Shown one piece after another: positions 1 to 10,200 of a DNA stretch of 20,378 nt. The stretch lies in assembly GCA_008931825.1 (NCBI GenBank), contig QXVZ01032457.1, positions 1 through 20,378 on the forward strand. The letters run 5' to 3'. The position numbers and the translations under genes are program-made. Every line of letters starts with the position of its first letter. The stretch's first letter is position 1. The notes beneath the pieces were generated by a model. It was not told the DNA's origin. It saw nothing but the letters and a program-made list of their open reading frames with translations, and did not search any database. This DNA is from Phallusia fumigata. Its lineage: Eukaryota > Chordata > Ascidiacea > Phlebobranchia > Ascidiidae.

Positions 1-1181
1 ATAAGACCCAATGTAATATAATGTGTGGAATAGGGGGGGGGGGGGGGGGGGGGAATAGTGTATGTAGAATGTCTATATATGCTAAGCCACCCTTCTAGTT
101 ATTATTTATTTTTGCATGTGCACCCAACCGTGACCTGGAACTGTCTTTATCACAGATAATGTGTGAAAAAACACATAAAGAAGACTGGTAAATTGACTAC
201 TAATACCCGATTTTGTTTTCTTTTTGTCCTAAAATGTCCGATGTTTAGACCAATACTGTCCGTTTTCTGTCTAGGTTTTCTGTGATTCTATTGTCTGGCA
301 TATATTTTTCTATGGTTCGCATTTTGCAAAATCAATGGGGACATATGGGATTGGGGCTAGGGCCAGGGGTACTCGTACCGTACTGGTACCACTGTTACAA
401 AGTTGCAACTCAAAGTCATGTGCTGTTTCGTGCGGCCAGAGACAGGTTTTTTGTTCGCTTGTGAGGAATTAAAGGTGATCTAAAACAATGACGATAAGCT
501 GGGCGTGAAATGATTACAGGAATAAAGTGAATGAAGCGCCGATTGACTGTTTGCATTCAGAGCATACAGAATTATCACAGTAAACATACTACACAGTACA
601 GACATTTAACACAGTAAACAAATGAGAACAAGTAATGGTTGTTAGTAAAGCATGGGGTTAGTGCAGCGGTGACAATCTACAGCTTGGCCTCTGGAGCTGT
701 ATCGTGCTCTTTCATCCCTCTGTCTGTCTACCATAACCCCAAGGAACAAACATGTTGTAAACACAATTCTGCGTTCATGATCATTGTGGTTAGGGCATAA
801 CACAAGACCAGCTTTATAAAACAATACACTACATGGATCTAGTGTAAAACATCAGTTATGTCAGTTTTAATTTAGTGGTTTAATAGGGTTTGTAGCTCCC
901 ATAAGTGAATCGTTTAGTGCAAATGGACCAAAATGACTCTTTTAAAGTTATAAGGTGCTAGATCTCTGGGTTAGTGTAAAGTAGGGACAATAGTGAAAAA
1001 TGTAGTTTTGATTTCAGTATATTAATGCTCAGGCAGCTGATGAAAAAACAACAACCCAAAAAGAAGAATATTTTTTTTCCTTGAGTATTGTATTAGGCAT
1101 TAGTTGTTTAACTTACTATGTCTGATTTTGTAGTGTCGCAAATTATGAGAAGAAAAGGGTAATTTTTTGCATAGAAATCAG
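1..1181. other. Left flank, no supported gene
   Basis: AT-rich, CpG-poor sequence beginning with a 21-base G run. No open frame here has splice signals or protein-like content. It should hold the promoter and 5' untranslated region of the long isoform, but I see no convincing TATA box or initiator. A tRNA-like A-box sits near 657-672 and is discussed among the findings. Confidence 0.4.
33..53 (+). repeat. Poly-G homopolymer (21 G)
   Basis: An uninterrupted run of 21 G in otherwise AT-rich DNA, seen directly. It could form G-quadruplex structures and is prone to length error in sequencing and replication. The true length may differ from the assembled one. Confidence 0.95.
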
Positions 1182-1213
1182 CATTGATATATTTTTACCC
1201 TAAACTGGTTGAC

Positions 1214-1244
1214 ATGGAAAAGGAGGGAATTCTTCACACATATG
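1214..1244 (+). CDS. RASAL2: Exon 1, start of PH domain (long isoform)
   Basis: Encodes [10 protein letters not shown] plus the first base of the next codon. The ATG lies in a strong context (GACATGG), and the donor ATG|GTAAGA at 1245 is near consensus. The frame upstream is open only back to 1175, with a usable acceptor (atcag) ending at 1181, so transcript sequence probably starts earlier, at about 1182 or further upstream. The acceptor could serve a 5' untranslated intron or spliced-leader trans-splicing, which occurs in tunicates; this is speculation. The exon corresponds to the segment just before the conserved SCGQ motif in vertebrate RASAL2. The start codon choice is less certain than the exon itself. 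Confidence 0.7.
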
Positions 1245-4200
1245 GTAAGATAAGTTACTTTTATTGTATATGTTAACTAATAGAAAAGCAGTAATAGGAC
1301 ATGCATGTAAAGAACAAAGTTAAAAAGATGCAACTATCCTATCGACCAAATTATGTTTCAAAACAATGATCTTGTGTTTCATTCACTACATGTACCTTCT
1401 TAAATATTTCAATTTGTTTCAAATGCTGGCTTTATTATGAAGTACTTTGGCATGTTTAACTACCAGCTAACAAAATACAGTTAAGATAAGGGCTATGAAG
1501 TTACAGATAACTTCTTATGTGCACAAAACAAAAAAGGGAAACCCAACATTTGATTTGACAGTGTATCACTTTACACTAAACTCAAATGAGGTGGTGAACT
1601 GAATAGGCAGGAAACACAGGAAGTTGTTAAAATTAATTGCAGCATTTATATATTGAGCTAAGTATGTATCAGGTCTATTAAAGTTTCTTTGCAGACAATT
1701 TTTATGATTGACAATCATTAAAAAAATTTGCAATGCAATTTAACAAATATTTACAACCAATATTAATATTTGAAAATATTTGTTGAATTTTAGATATTCA
1801 AGGCTTACCTAGTCATCAAATGTCATGTGGTCAAACCAGTTGTGGTGTTTGGATGTTGAAATATTGTGTTCTAACTGATCAAAAACTGTGGATTTATGAT
1901 GTGCAAGTTACATCAGCAGTAAGGTTTTGTAGTTGCAAACTACTATTTTATTGTGTTGTTTAGGGTTCAGTAAAATGGTGGTCAACTGGTGATCAGTACT
2001 AAAACCACATAAATGTTTTGGTTTTTCTGTAAACTAATTTTGTGACATCCACAGTTGCAAGTTTCCAAACATTGTTGTGTCATTTATGTAGTGTTACGGA
2101 GTTGGAGAAAACACAAATCCACTACTTGATGAAGATTGTGATTCCTCAGTTGATGATGATATCACTCGATTGCGTGAGTACTTAAGCACATTTTCAACGC
2201 CATTTGTAATTTTTAAATTCTGTTGATTTGTAACATGAAAAGGATTATTTGTCAAGGTTTGATTAAAAATCAGATTAGAACTCTGCTGTTAGTTTTTGTA
2301 AATGCACAAAAAATTTTAGTTTGGTATTTGCATTCTATTTTTGAGTTTTGTAGCATCTTAGAGCTACACATTATTCGTATGAAATGTATTGAAATTTTGT
2401 TGGTAGGCAAACCACTGAATAGCATCATAATACAACCCTCTCATACATAAAAGATAAACGGTTTAAAGCTGTGCTCTGTGAAATTGTTTCACAACGCATT
2501 GGGCATTAGCATGGCTTATCTATCTGTTGTAGCCGGTGACAACAATATAGGTCTTTGGCAAATAAATAATGTTGACTGACATATGTAATCTGTCAAATGC
2601 TTACTTTAAGCATAGTTATTTTTCAAGTCATACACATATTTACATATAAACCCAAAATGAAACTAAAAAATAAACAGGTATAAAATGGCAACTGAGGTTA
2701 CAAAAATAAAAACTAATATTGCTTAGCATCTCTCCAGAGGATTGAAAAGACATTGCAAATAATAAATAAGAGTCATTCAAATGGCTTTTGTGGTTAATTA
2801 TCTGCATCTACTTTTGTGATATATATACTTGCAAATAAAATGTCAAGTAAAAAATGTTTCCCAAAAGGTGTAGATTAGGGTTCCATGACTTCTCTAATTT
2901 TCTTTCTCAACAAATGCGAAATTTAAAATTCAATTCCAGAGAATCTCGAAAATCACGTTGCTATTTTTACACGACCAATTTTGAAGTGTTTTAGCTACTG
3001 CCACTCAACTATCACTGTGTAAACATTAAATAATTTCTGCAGATAGAAAACTCATGACTTTGGTAATTATCTAATATTAGAGAAGAAATTAAGTCAGAGA
3101 ATGTCGTGACAACAAACAACAACAAAGCACTCGGTAACAAAATGGAACGAAATTGCTAAACAACGAACACGTGCGATTAGCCTACAGAAGTTATATTTAT
3201 TATGTTTTTCCTATGGCAAGTGGTGTATTTTTCTCGAGAATATGTCTTTTTTTCGGGAGAATCGAAATAAAAATTTATAAGAAATCTCGAGAATTTCTCG
3301 ATGAGAAACTACCCTGGCGTTTGTGCGTTAAGAACTTTGTCCCGTTAGCGACTTTACGCCGAGTCACTAATACATAGCCGCCAGGTGGCGCCATAAGGCA
3401 TATTTTGTGGATAAGTGAAAACCTAACTTTACCATCGATGTTAACCTGACTATACAAACTATGAAGTCGTGAAACATTTACAAACACTGTATACCTTTTG
3501 CATAGTACTGCTTTAGAACCGTCCGTTAGTTTGTGAACCTGGTTTTTCTCAAAACATTGCAATTTATTGCTTATTATTTGAAGGTGTGTGATGTTGAAAC
3601 AATTTTCTACATATATATTCGTCAAATATCTTTGACACTGAGATTTCCAGCAATAGCAGACAAAAATTTTTGGGGGTGTTTTGTCAGTACGGACCTATAC
3701 AGATATTGCAACGTCGTCTCTTCAGCTTGCACGTTTTTTGACAAATCAGTGACAGGAANTCCAGCAATAGCAGACAAAAATTTTTGGGGGTGTTTTGTCA
3801 GTACGGACCTATACAGATATTGCAACGTCGTCTCTTCAGCTTGCACGTTTTTTGACAAATCAGTGACAGGAAGCAAGTGTATTTTAGTTGTCTTTGTGGC
3901 TGATGCAGACATCATAATTTGTAAAGTTTTGTCGCCAGTCGTTGATTGGATTTAGTTTTAGCGTACAGTGGAAACTATGCATGGATTACTGTATTAGAGG
4001 TGGGTGACTAACTGTTTGTTTGTTTTTTTCTTACCTGGTGTTACTTTGGTTGAGTTTGGCGATGCAAAATGACGGTTGACATGTAAAACATACATTTACA
4101 GTTACACTCTAAGCCGAAGGTGACCATTTATTATTTCCACGGGGCCACATGAAAAACGGAAAATATTGTGGAGGGTCAAAAGGCCTAACTCAATTTTGCA

Positions 4201-7200
4201 CAACATTGCTTTTATTTTTTATAAATAGCAGTACATAGCATTGTTTTTCCAAGCTGGAAAAAGTAAGGTTGCCTTACAAAATTGTGATTTATTCAAGTGA
4301 TTATGTAGACTATGTAATTTCAAATTAGCTTAGACCGGCCGGTCAGAGTCAACGAAGGGGTGTGTGGCCAAGGGGACGTTCAATATCCAGGTCCGCTCTC
4401 AGCCATGCCTCTTATTGTGTGAAAGCGTTGTTGCAACAGAATTTAAGTATATTTAGAAGTAAAGATAAAAGTTAGCAGAAAAGTGTTTCTTTAGTAACCT
4501 GAACAATGTTGGCACGGCATAGCAAGGTATTTATCTTGGCTTGCATGGAGCCATAACGTTGCAAGCCGTGTTGGCAATGCTCTTTGGTAAGACTTCCTTG
4601 ACTACTACAGTCGTCATACCAGGAAGTGATGAATTGTTGCAAGTGAATGATGCGCTTTGTTTGTAAACGTTTATTTTAGTGTAATTAGGTGCATATTTCC
4701 ACCAAAAAACATAATACAGGTGCGTTTTGTGGTCGCAGATCTTTTCTTCGTGGTTATATAGCTCAAGTTACGGCAGATTTATAAGTCGATTTTCCAAACC
4801 TTGTGAAAGTTCTCTTTCTCAATGACTTGCAGGATATATAGGTTTGTTATGGTATGTCAGATCTGTTAACTCATGAGAGATGAAAGCTGACGCCAGTTTG
4901 TTGTTCTGTATTTTGCATGGAATGACTCGTAGGCGACTATGGTGTTGTGACGTTTTTCCCGTTACGTAGTTAATTGTTCAACAGTGTGGGCCGAAGCTAA
5001 TCGGCAATATGTTATTTGTCTAAAGTTGTGTTAGTGGAGGTCATTTAGAACGAGTTGTTAATATGGTATTTCGTAAGTGGCTGTGTTAAATAAAGGAGTT
5101 TTTAGCCATTTTTCACCCGCGTAGTTTACCTGTTAAACGAAGTCTATTCAAAGTAAAATGTATCAGAAACATCTTCACAATTCCCCTGAAAATCGGCGAC
5201 GGCGGGATACAATTGGATCCAGGGCAATGAGACGTTTCCAGCGCATTGTTTCTATAGCCGACTTTCGCGATCTGGAATACTATGCTAACACATACCAATG
5301 ATTCTGGTAGGTTTTTTCAACAATTAACTAACAATGTCGGTGCGAACTTGAAATACGGAACCATAAACCTGGTACAATAGCTAATACATGAACTCAATCG
5401 AAGCGCTAATAAAAGCTTAAGTTGACCCTGAAACTTTAGCAAAGTGATTACTGGTCTGTTAAGCGTAGTGTGTGTGGCTGTCACTAAATAAATTACATGC
5501 TTGAAAGCAACCACCTTTACTTTAAACACAAACTTGCCCGCGAGCCATAGACATTATGGTTCGCCGTTTGGTGATATCAACTTCTTTTTCTGGACGACCG
5601 AAGTGCAGTCTAGCGAGTATTGAATCTGGGTGATTTAGTGTAAACGCTAAAATAAACAATCCGTATTTCAAGGAGAGCGTTGATCATTAACGAAAAATGC
5701 TGCCCTGTATTCGCACACATCGAGAGGCTCTGTCGGGCGTGGTGTTGTGGTGTTGCTGCAAGTACTATAGCGCGAAGGTAGCCTGTAAAATGTTCCAGTA
5801 TTATATCCTGCAACAGCTTATGGCGAGTTAGTGAGCTGTGACAACGACTCACATGAGTGACTTTGGTAGGCTTTGTATTGCTGTTTGGGTGAGTCAGGGT
5901 CCGACTTATGTAGACGAAGGCGTTTAAGGTTTAGCAAGGAAAGATTTTTTTGTCAGTAGAAACATTAGGTTTTTGGAAACTCGAATTATCACGCCTATTT
6001 AGCTCGCCATTTTTAGTGCCATTCGCGTGTCATAATTACGGGCACGATCGACAAATAAAGATTCCTCATGCTTGCCAGGGAACGATTGAACGTGCAGACA
6101 TCTTCAACGTATCTGCCAGGAAATTAATTTTACTAGCGCGAGGCTCCTACTGAATCACGCATAATTAGCAAAGTTGACTTTTGTAGGATGAATTGAAAAC
6201 AACTTGTATGTATCCAAGCCTAGTAGTAAAACTTGTAATAGGTTTACTTTAACATTACAAACTCAAAACATGAGTCAGGAAGCTTCTAGAGCGTTAAATG
6301 ACTCGCCCTCTAAGACCGAACCAGTAGGTCACAAACTCTCAAAAACTTCAAGAAATACTTTGCGCACCACTAAGACCAGCAAGCGGTTTTCGTTTGTTTC
6401 GACCCGTATTGGAATTCGTCGCTCCGGCAGTCGACGAAGACATCGAAGCTCAAGCCGTCGCCGAAGTAGCTTAAGCAAACGCACTTCAGGCCTGTACAAT
6501 GTTGAAGTTCATGGTAACTTTCCCCAAAAAGAAAAACATTTTTAATGTGGTGCTCAGAAGTAACATTCAAGTTTGTTTGGTCAGTCGACTTCTTGTCACT
6601 TGAAAGTGTAGTGACTATTAGGTGTTCTTTAATCATCCATCCCTTAATGCGTCCTGTTAATCTTTCTTCTTATGATTTAACGAATTTATTGAAAACCATA
6701 AGATGTGCACATATATTTGATTTTTGTTTAGAACCTGCGTTTGACCAACGGCGAAAGCGACAGACATCGGAAGGGACGAACAACGTGTTAAGTCCAACAA
6801 AGGATGGAGCTTCGGTACGTGATAGAAATGTTTTCTTTGTACAAGGCTGTAGCATTGCGCAAATTGATGCCGATGTGTGGTGGCACAAAACTTAAATATT
6901 GCACTTTAATCACCAGTAGCGGACAAAAGTTAATTTCCCTGACAATGTAATGCACATAGAAGCGGCATAAAACCGTCGACCTAAGTGACCACAAACAGTG
7001 GATATATACTTAAGCTTGCTAAGTAGAGATGACGGTCATGAATATCCTACTGACATTTAGTTACTTAGTCTTTCGGGTTGTAGAACATCATGCTAAACAT
7101 GTGAGGCGTAAAAGATGGATCGTATTAGTGCAACGACTTGGCTAAAAAGGTTTTGGAACAGTGACGTAACTGACCCCTTAACGGCATAATTATTGTTAAA

Positions 7201-10200
7201 TCCTGCGCAGGTTATAAAGTGTTCCTGTAATAATCCTAATCGAAAATTTACTTCAAAGACGTCGTTCTTTGCAGTACTACTTGTCCCCAACGCAGGTTCT
7301 GCAACACGTGACCTTACTTAGTGCCGCATTCAGTTGACGGTCACGATTTGTGAAACATCTTGTGAGTTTTGCGTGTCATGCTGTATTCAATATGGGGTTA
7401 ATTTTAATGCTACTTGACATAAACATTCGTTATACGTCACTCAACTATATCGTAATTTTATTCATTCACGTTGATCGCTTCCGGACTTTCATTTTTCTGC
7501 TTGGTAAGCGCCTGTGTCTGGAGTTGAATAGTCACGTGGCCACATCACTTCCTACATCCGTCAATTGTACAGTGAAACGTTTTAGCGTGCTATGAACCAA
7601 CGTCGGTCGTCTCCAGCTACATTAGCCTGTCATATTTTTAAAGGCTAGTTGGGGGATACTGCTAGTCAGAGTTGCACTCTCTTACGTTTAGCATGACCTG
7701 TTTGCAAAACAGATACATTTTGTTTTCGTAAGGTAGTTTCTGTGTATGACATTTTGCCTGACATTAATCTTATCATTATTTACGTTTATTTGTAAAACTG
7801 TTTAATTAGTTGTTAAAAAAGAGCGTAGAACCAGTATATCACCCATGCATATTTATGTATCTTCGAATGTTGTTTGGATTTTCCAAATTCATAGTTACGG
7901 TTGATTGACAGGGTACATTGAAAACTTATAAGTTTTAGTATCAACGCAATGTAGAAGGAGATTATGTCATTAGTTTCGCAAGCAAGTTTGCTTTAACTTG
8001 TAAAAGTGTTTTGTATGAAGGAGCTTTGGACAGGCTTACAAATTTTATTGCATGAAAAATATAAATGCAACAGTTTTGTTAACTGCAATGAAATCAGGTC
8101 ACAATTACAATGCTTTAACACAGGAACATCAGAAATGATTGGTTAGATTAAGTACGAGGTGTTTTATTGTTTTCAAAATGTTTCCAAATCGCCGGTCTAT
8201 GCCACCCCGTTCTTTCAGTCCTGACTTCCTCTATGCAGAAGGAAGAAGAAAAAGTTTTGAGGCAGAAGATGGTCCATCAGTGCTTCGGAGTTTGTCAGCT
8301 CCTCAAGATCACTTTTTACCTTATGGTATGAATAGGCCGATGCCACAGCGAGACATTTACAGAAGCACTGGTGGACTACCATTGATCTCTGAACCATTGA
8401 CAGGCATGAACTTTGATTCTGAAGCAAGCCTGATCCAAAATGACAGCCAAGGAATGTTTATCAGACCTGCTTCAAATTCCTTGCCAAGATGCATTTCTGA
8501 TACTAGCGTTATGTCTATGCCAATTCCTCGTAGTAGTTCTGAAGTTAAGCGAAATCACTCCCTAAAGGTAAAGAAACAAATACTGTTTTATGACATGTTT
8601 ATGTCTGAAAATAATAAATTCTTGAACGGGGGTCCATATTGATTTCAGTCTGTTGTCTTTTTTTGTCTAACACCGGTTTGTTCCCCACCCTTTGGTCAAA
8701 AATTTCTTCAAATTGGCACTCATGATAGGGTATCTTAAGTTAACGCACAGACCTCAAAAATATAAAAATCTGAAGTTAATCCACAGGCCCCAAAGGGTAA
8801 AACATCAGACTGCTTACATAACTGTTTATTTGGAAAGGTGAAACAGGCGTTTTACTGACTAAATTAAGCTGCAATTTAACATTGGTAATCTAAACTCGTT
8901 TGTTGTATAGCAATGCAGAAGACAGTGTGTCACAGCAACTTTCTTTAATCATTTTTATTATTTGTCCTGCTTGTTTGCTGCAGTATGATCAGTGTAGATA
9001 GATCCTTACTATATAGTTATATCTATCCAACCGAGTGGAATTGATTGATATGTTTAACATACACGCCAACCACTGCTTTACTGTCTCTTGGGCTGCTTGA
9101 CAGTCATTCTGTTTGTAAAAAAAACTACAAATCATGCTGTATTTGCGTAGTGGTAACCGAAATGATCTTGCTATAACTTGTCACAGTGCATTACAAAGGT
9201 GGTAACTCTGTTCCTATTTACATTAGTTTTGTAGTACATTAGAATGTAAGGTTACATTTGGTTCGTCAAAGGGCAAAATGTTGTTTCTGAATTTATAGTG
9301 CATCGCTGACACTACATTGGAAAAGGTTGTTTGGAGTTTTTGGTTTGCTGCAGTTTAGTCAAAAGTTACTGCAGGTCAAACTGTTGGCCTATTAATACTT
9401 TCAGTGCAAATCTTCAGGACTCGCCCCTGGGCATTTTTCTATATTCGTTAACCCACATTGACCGCTTGGAAAGTGTTAACAACCCTTCCAATTAGCCATT
9501 GCATTGAGTGGGACCCATACATTTATGCTTGTGGAAACAATTATCTTTGAAAATGCCAGAAAATTTGGAACCCAATGTAACACTGACTATATATTCCTTG
9601 TAACAAAAGGAAATGGTACATGATGAAAATATCATGTAAGGGGCAGCAGTGTATGTGCAATAGCAACCTGGAGAATGCTTTTTATGTTTTTTTGTGCAAT
9701 AAAATGAATTTAAAAGGTTATTACTTAAACATATGGGATATTAAAAACAACAAATCAATTTTAAAACGCAGTAAACATGAGCTTTTGAGCAGGATCGCTT
9801 GTTTCCCTATGGGTTTGGGTGTGTTGATTGTTGATTTTCCTTTGTGTAACAAATCATAACAACACAATTGCTCTAAAAAAAGGACTAAGGTCTGCAACAT
9901 TAAAACATTAAGAATGTGCTGCAGCTGTGCTTGAGCTTATTACTAATTTTGATACTGAGACAATAACAATTGCTTTTCTGAAACAAAATATACAACACAT
10001 AAGTATGGCAGTTAAAATACAAATCAAAAATATCAACATGCTGTAGTGAAATAATATGTTTTTATTACCCATTTTTATTAAGGTCAATACAAACTTGAAT
10101 TATTTTTTTTTACAAAACTTTTATTTTAATCCACACATAACTGTTGTCTGCTAATCATTAAACTGTTTTGATTGCACCAAAATAAGTAGCNAAGTAAGTT

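Larger units (their letters stand above)
2174..6269 (+). other. First part of the long intron 3, no supported gene
   Basis: Intron 3 of the long isoform runs to 8238. The first kilobase is AT-rich and CpG-poor. From about 3120 CpG dinucleotides become frequent and stay so to about 7700. The segment contains the CTCF-like motif at 3378-3392, palindromic CTCGAG-centred motifs at 3231-3300 and the contig-overlap duplication at 3646-3872. Several open frames occur on both strands, but none has splice support or recognisable protein content. Confidence 0.55.

Noticed and set aside
642..824. Minus-strand 60-codon frame
   Set aside because: Lies over the tRNA-like segment; composition and lack of splice context give no support as a gene.
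1133..1157. Possible microexon between gattttgtag and GTAATT
   Set aside because: Too short to judge; no protein match and not needed for a consistent frame.
2533..2579. Possible terminal exon after exon 3 (acceptor tctgttgtag, 15 codons then TGA)
   Set aside because: The acceptor is good and the phase fits exon 3, but the peptide has no family match, and 8239 gives a homologous continuation. Kept only as a possible truncating alternative.
3225..3305. Cluster of TCTCGAGA palindromes as a heat-shock-type element
   Set aside because: The TTC and GAA units are spaced four bases apart, not two, and no regular array forms.
3275..3955. Overlapping frames on both strands spanning N 3759
   Set aside because: They are extended by the false duplication and contain an unknown residue; no recognisable motif.
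5113..5852. Three minus-strand frames of 61-80 codons
   Set aside because: In the CpG-normal block, where stops are fewer; no splice chain or motif links them.
9620..9859. Plus-strand 79-codon frame with [11 protein letters not shown], superficially like the LKESRSHESLL segment of the family
   Set aside because: Its start overlaps repeat copy 1, there are no good splice sites around the similar stretch, and the following residues do not match.
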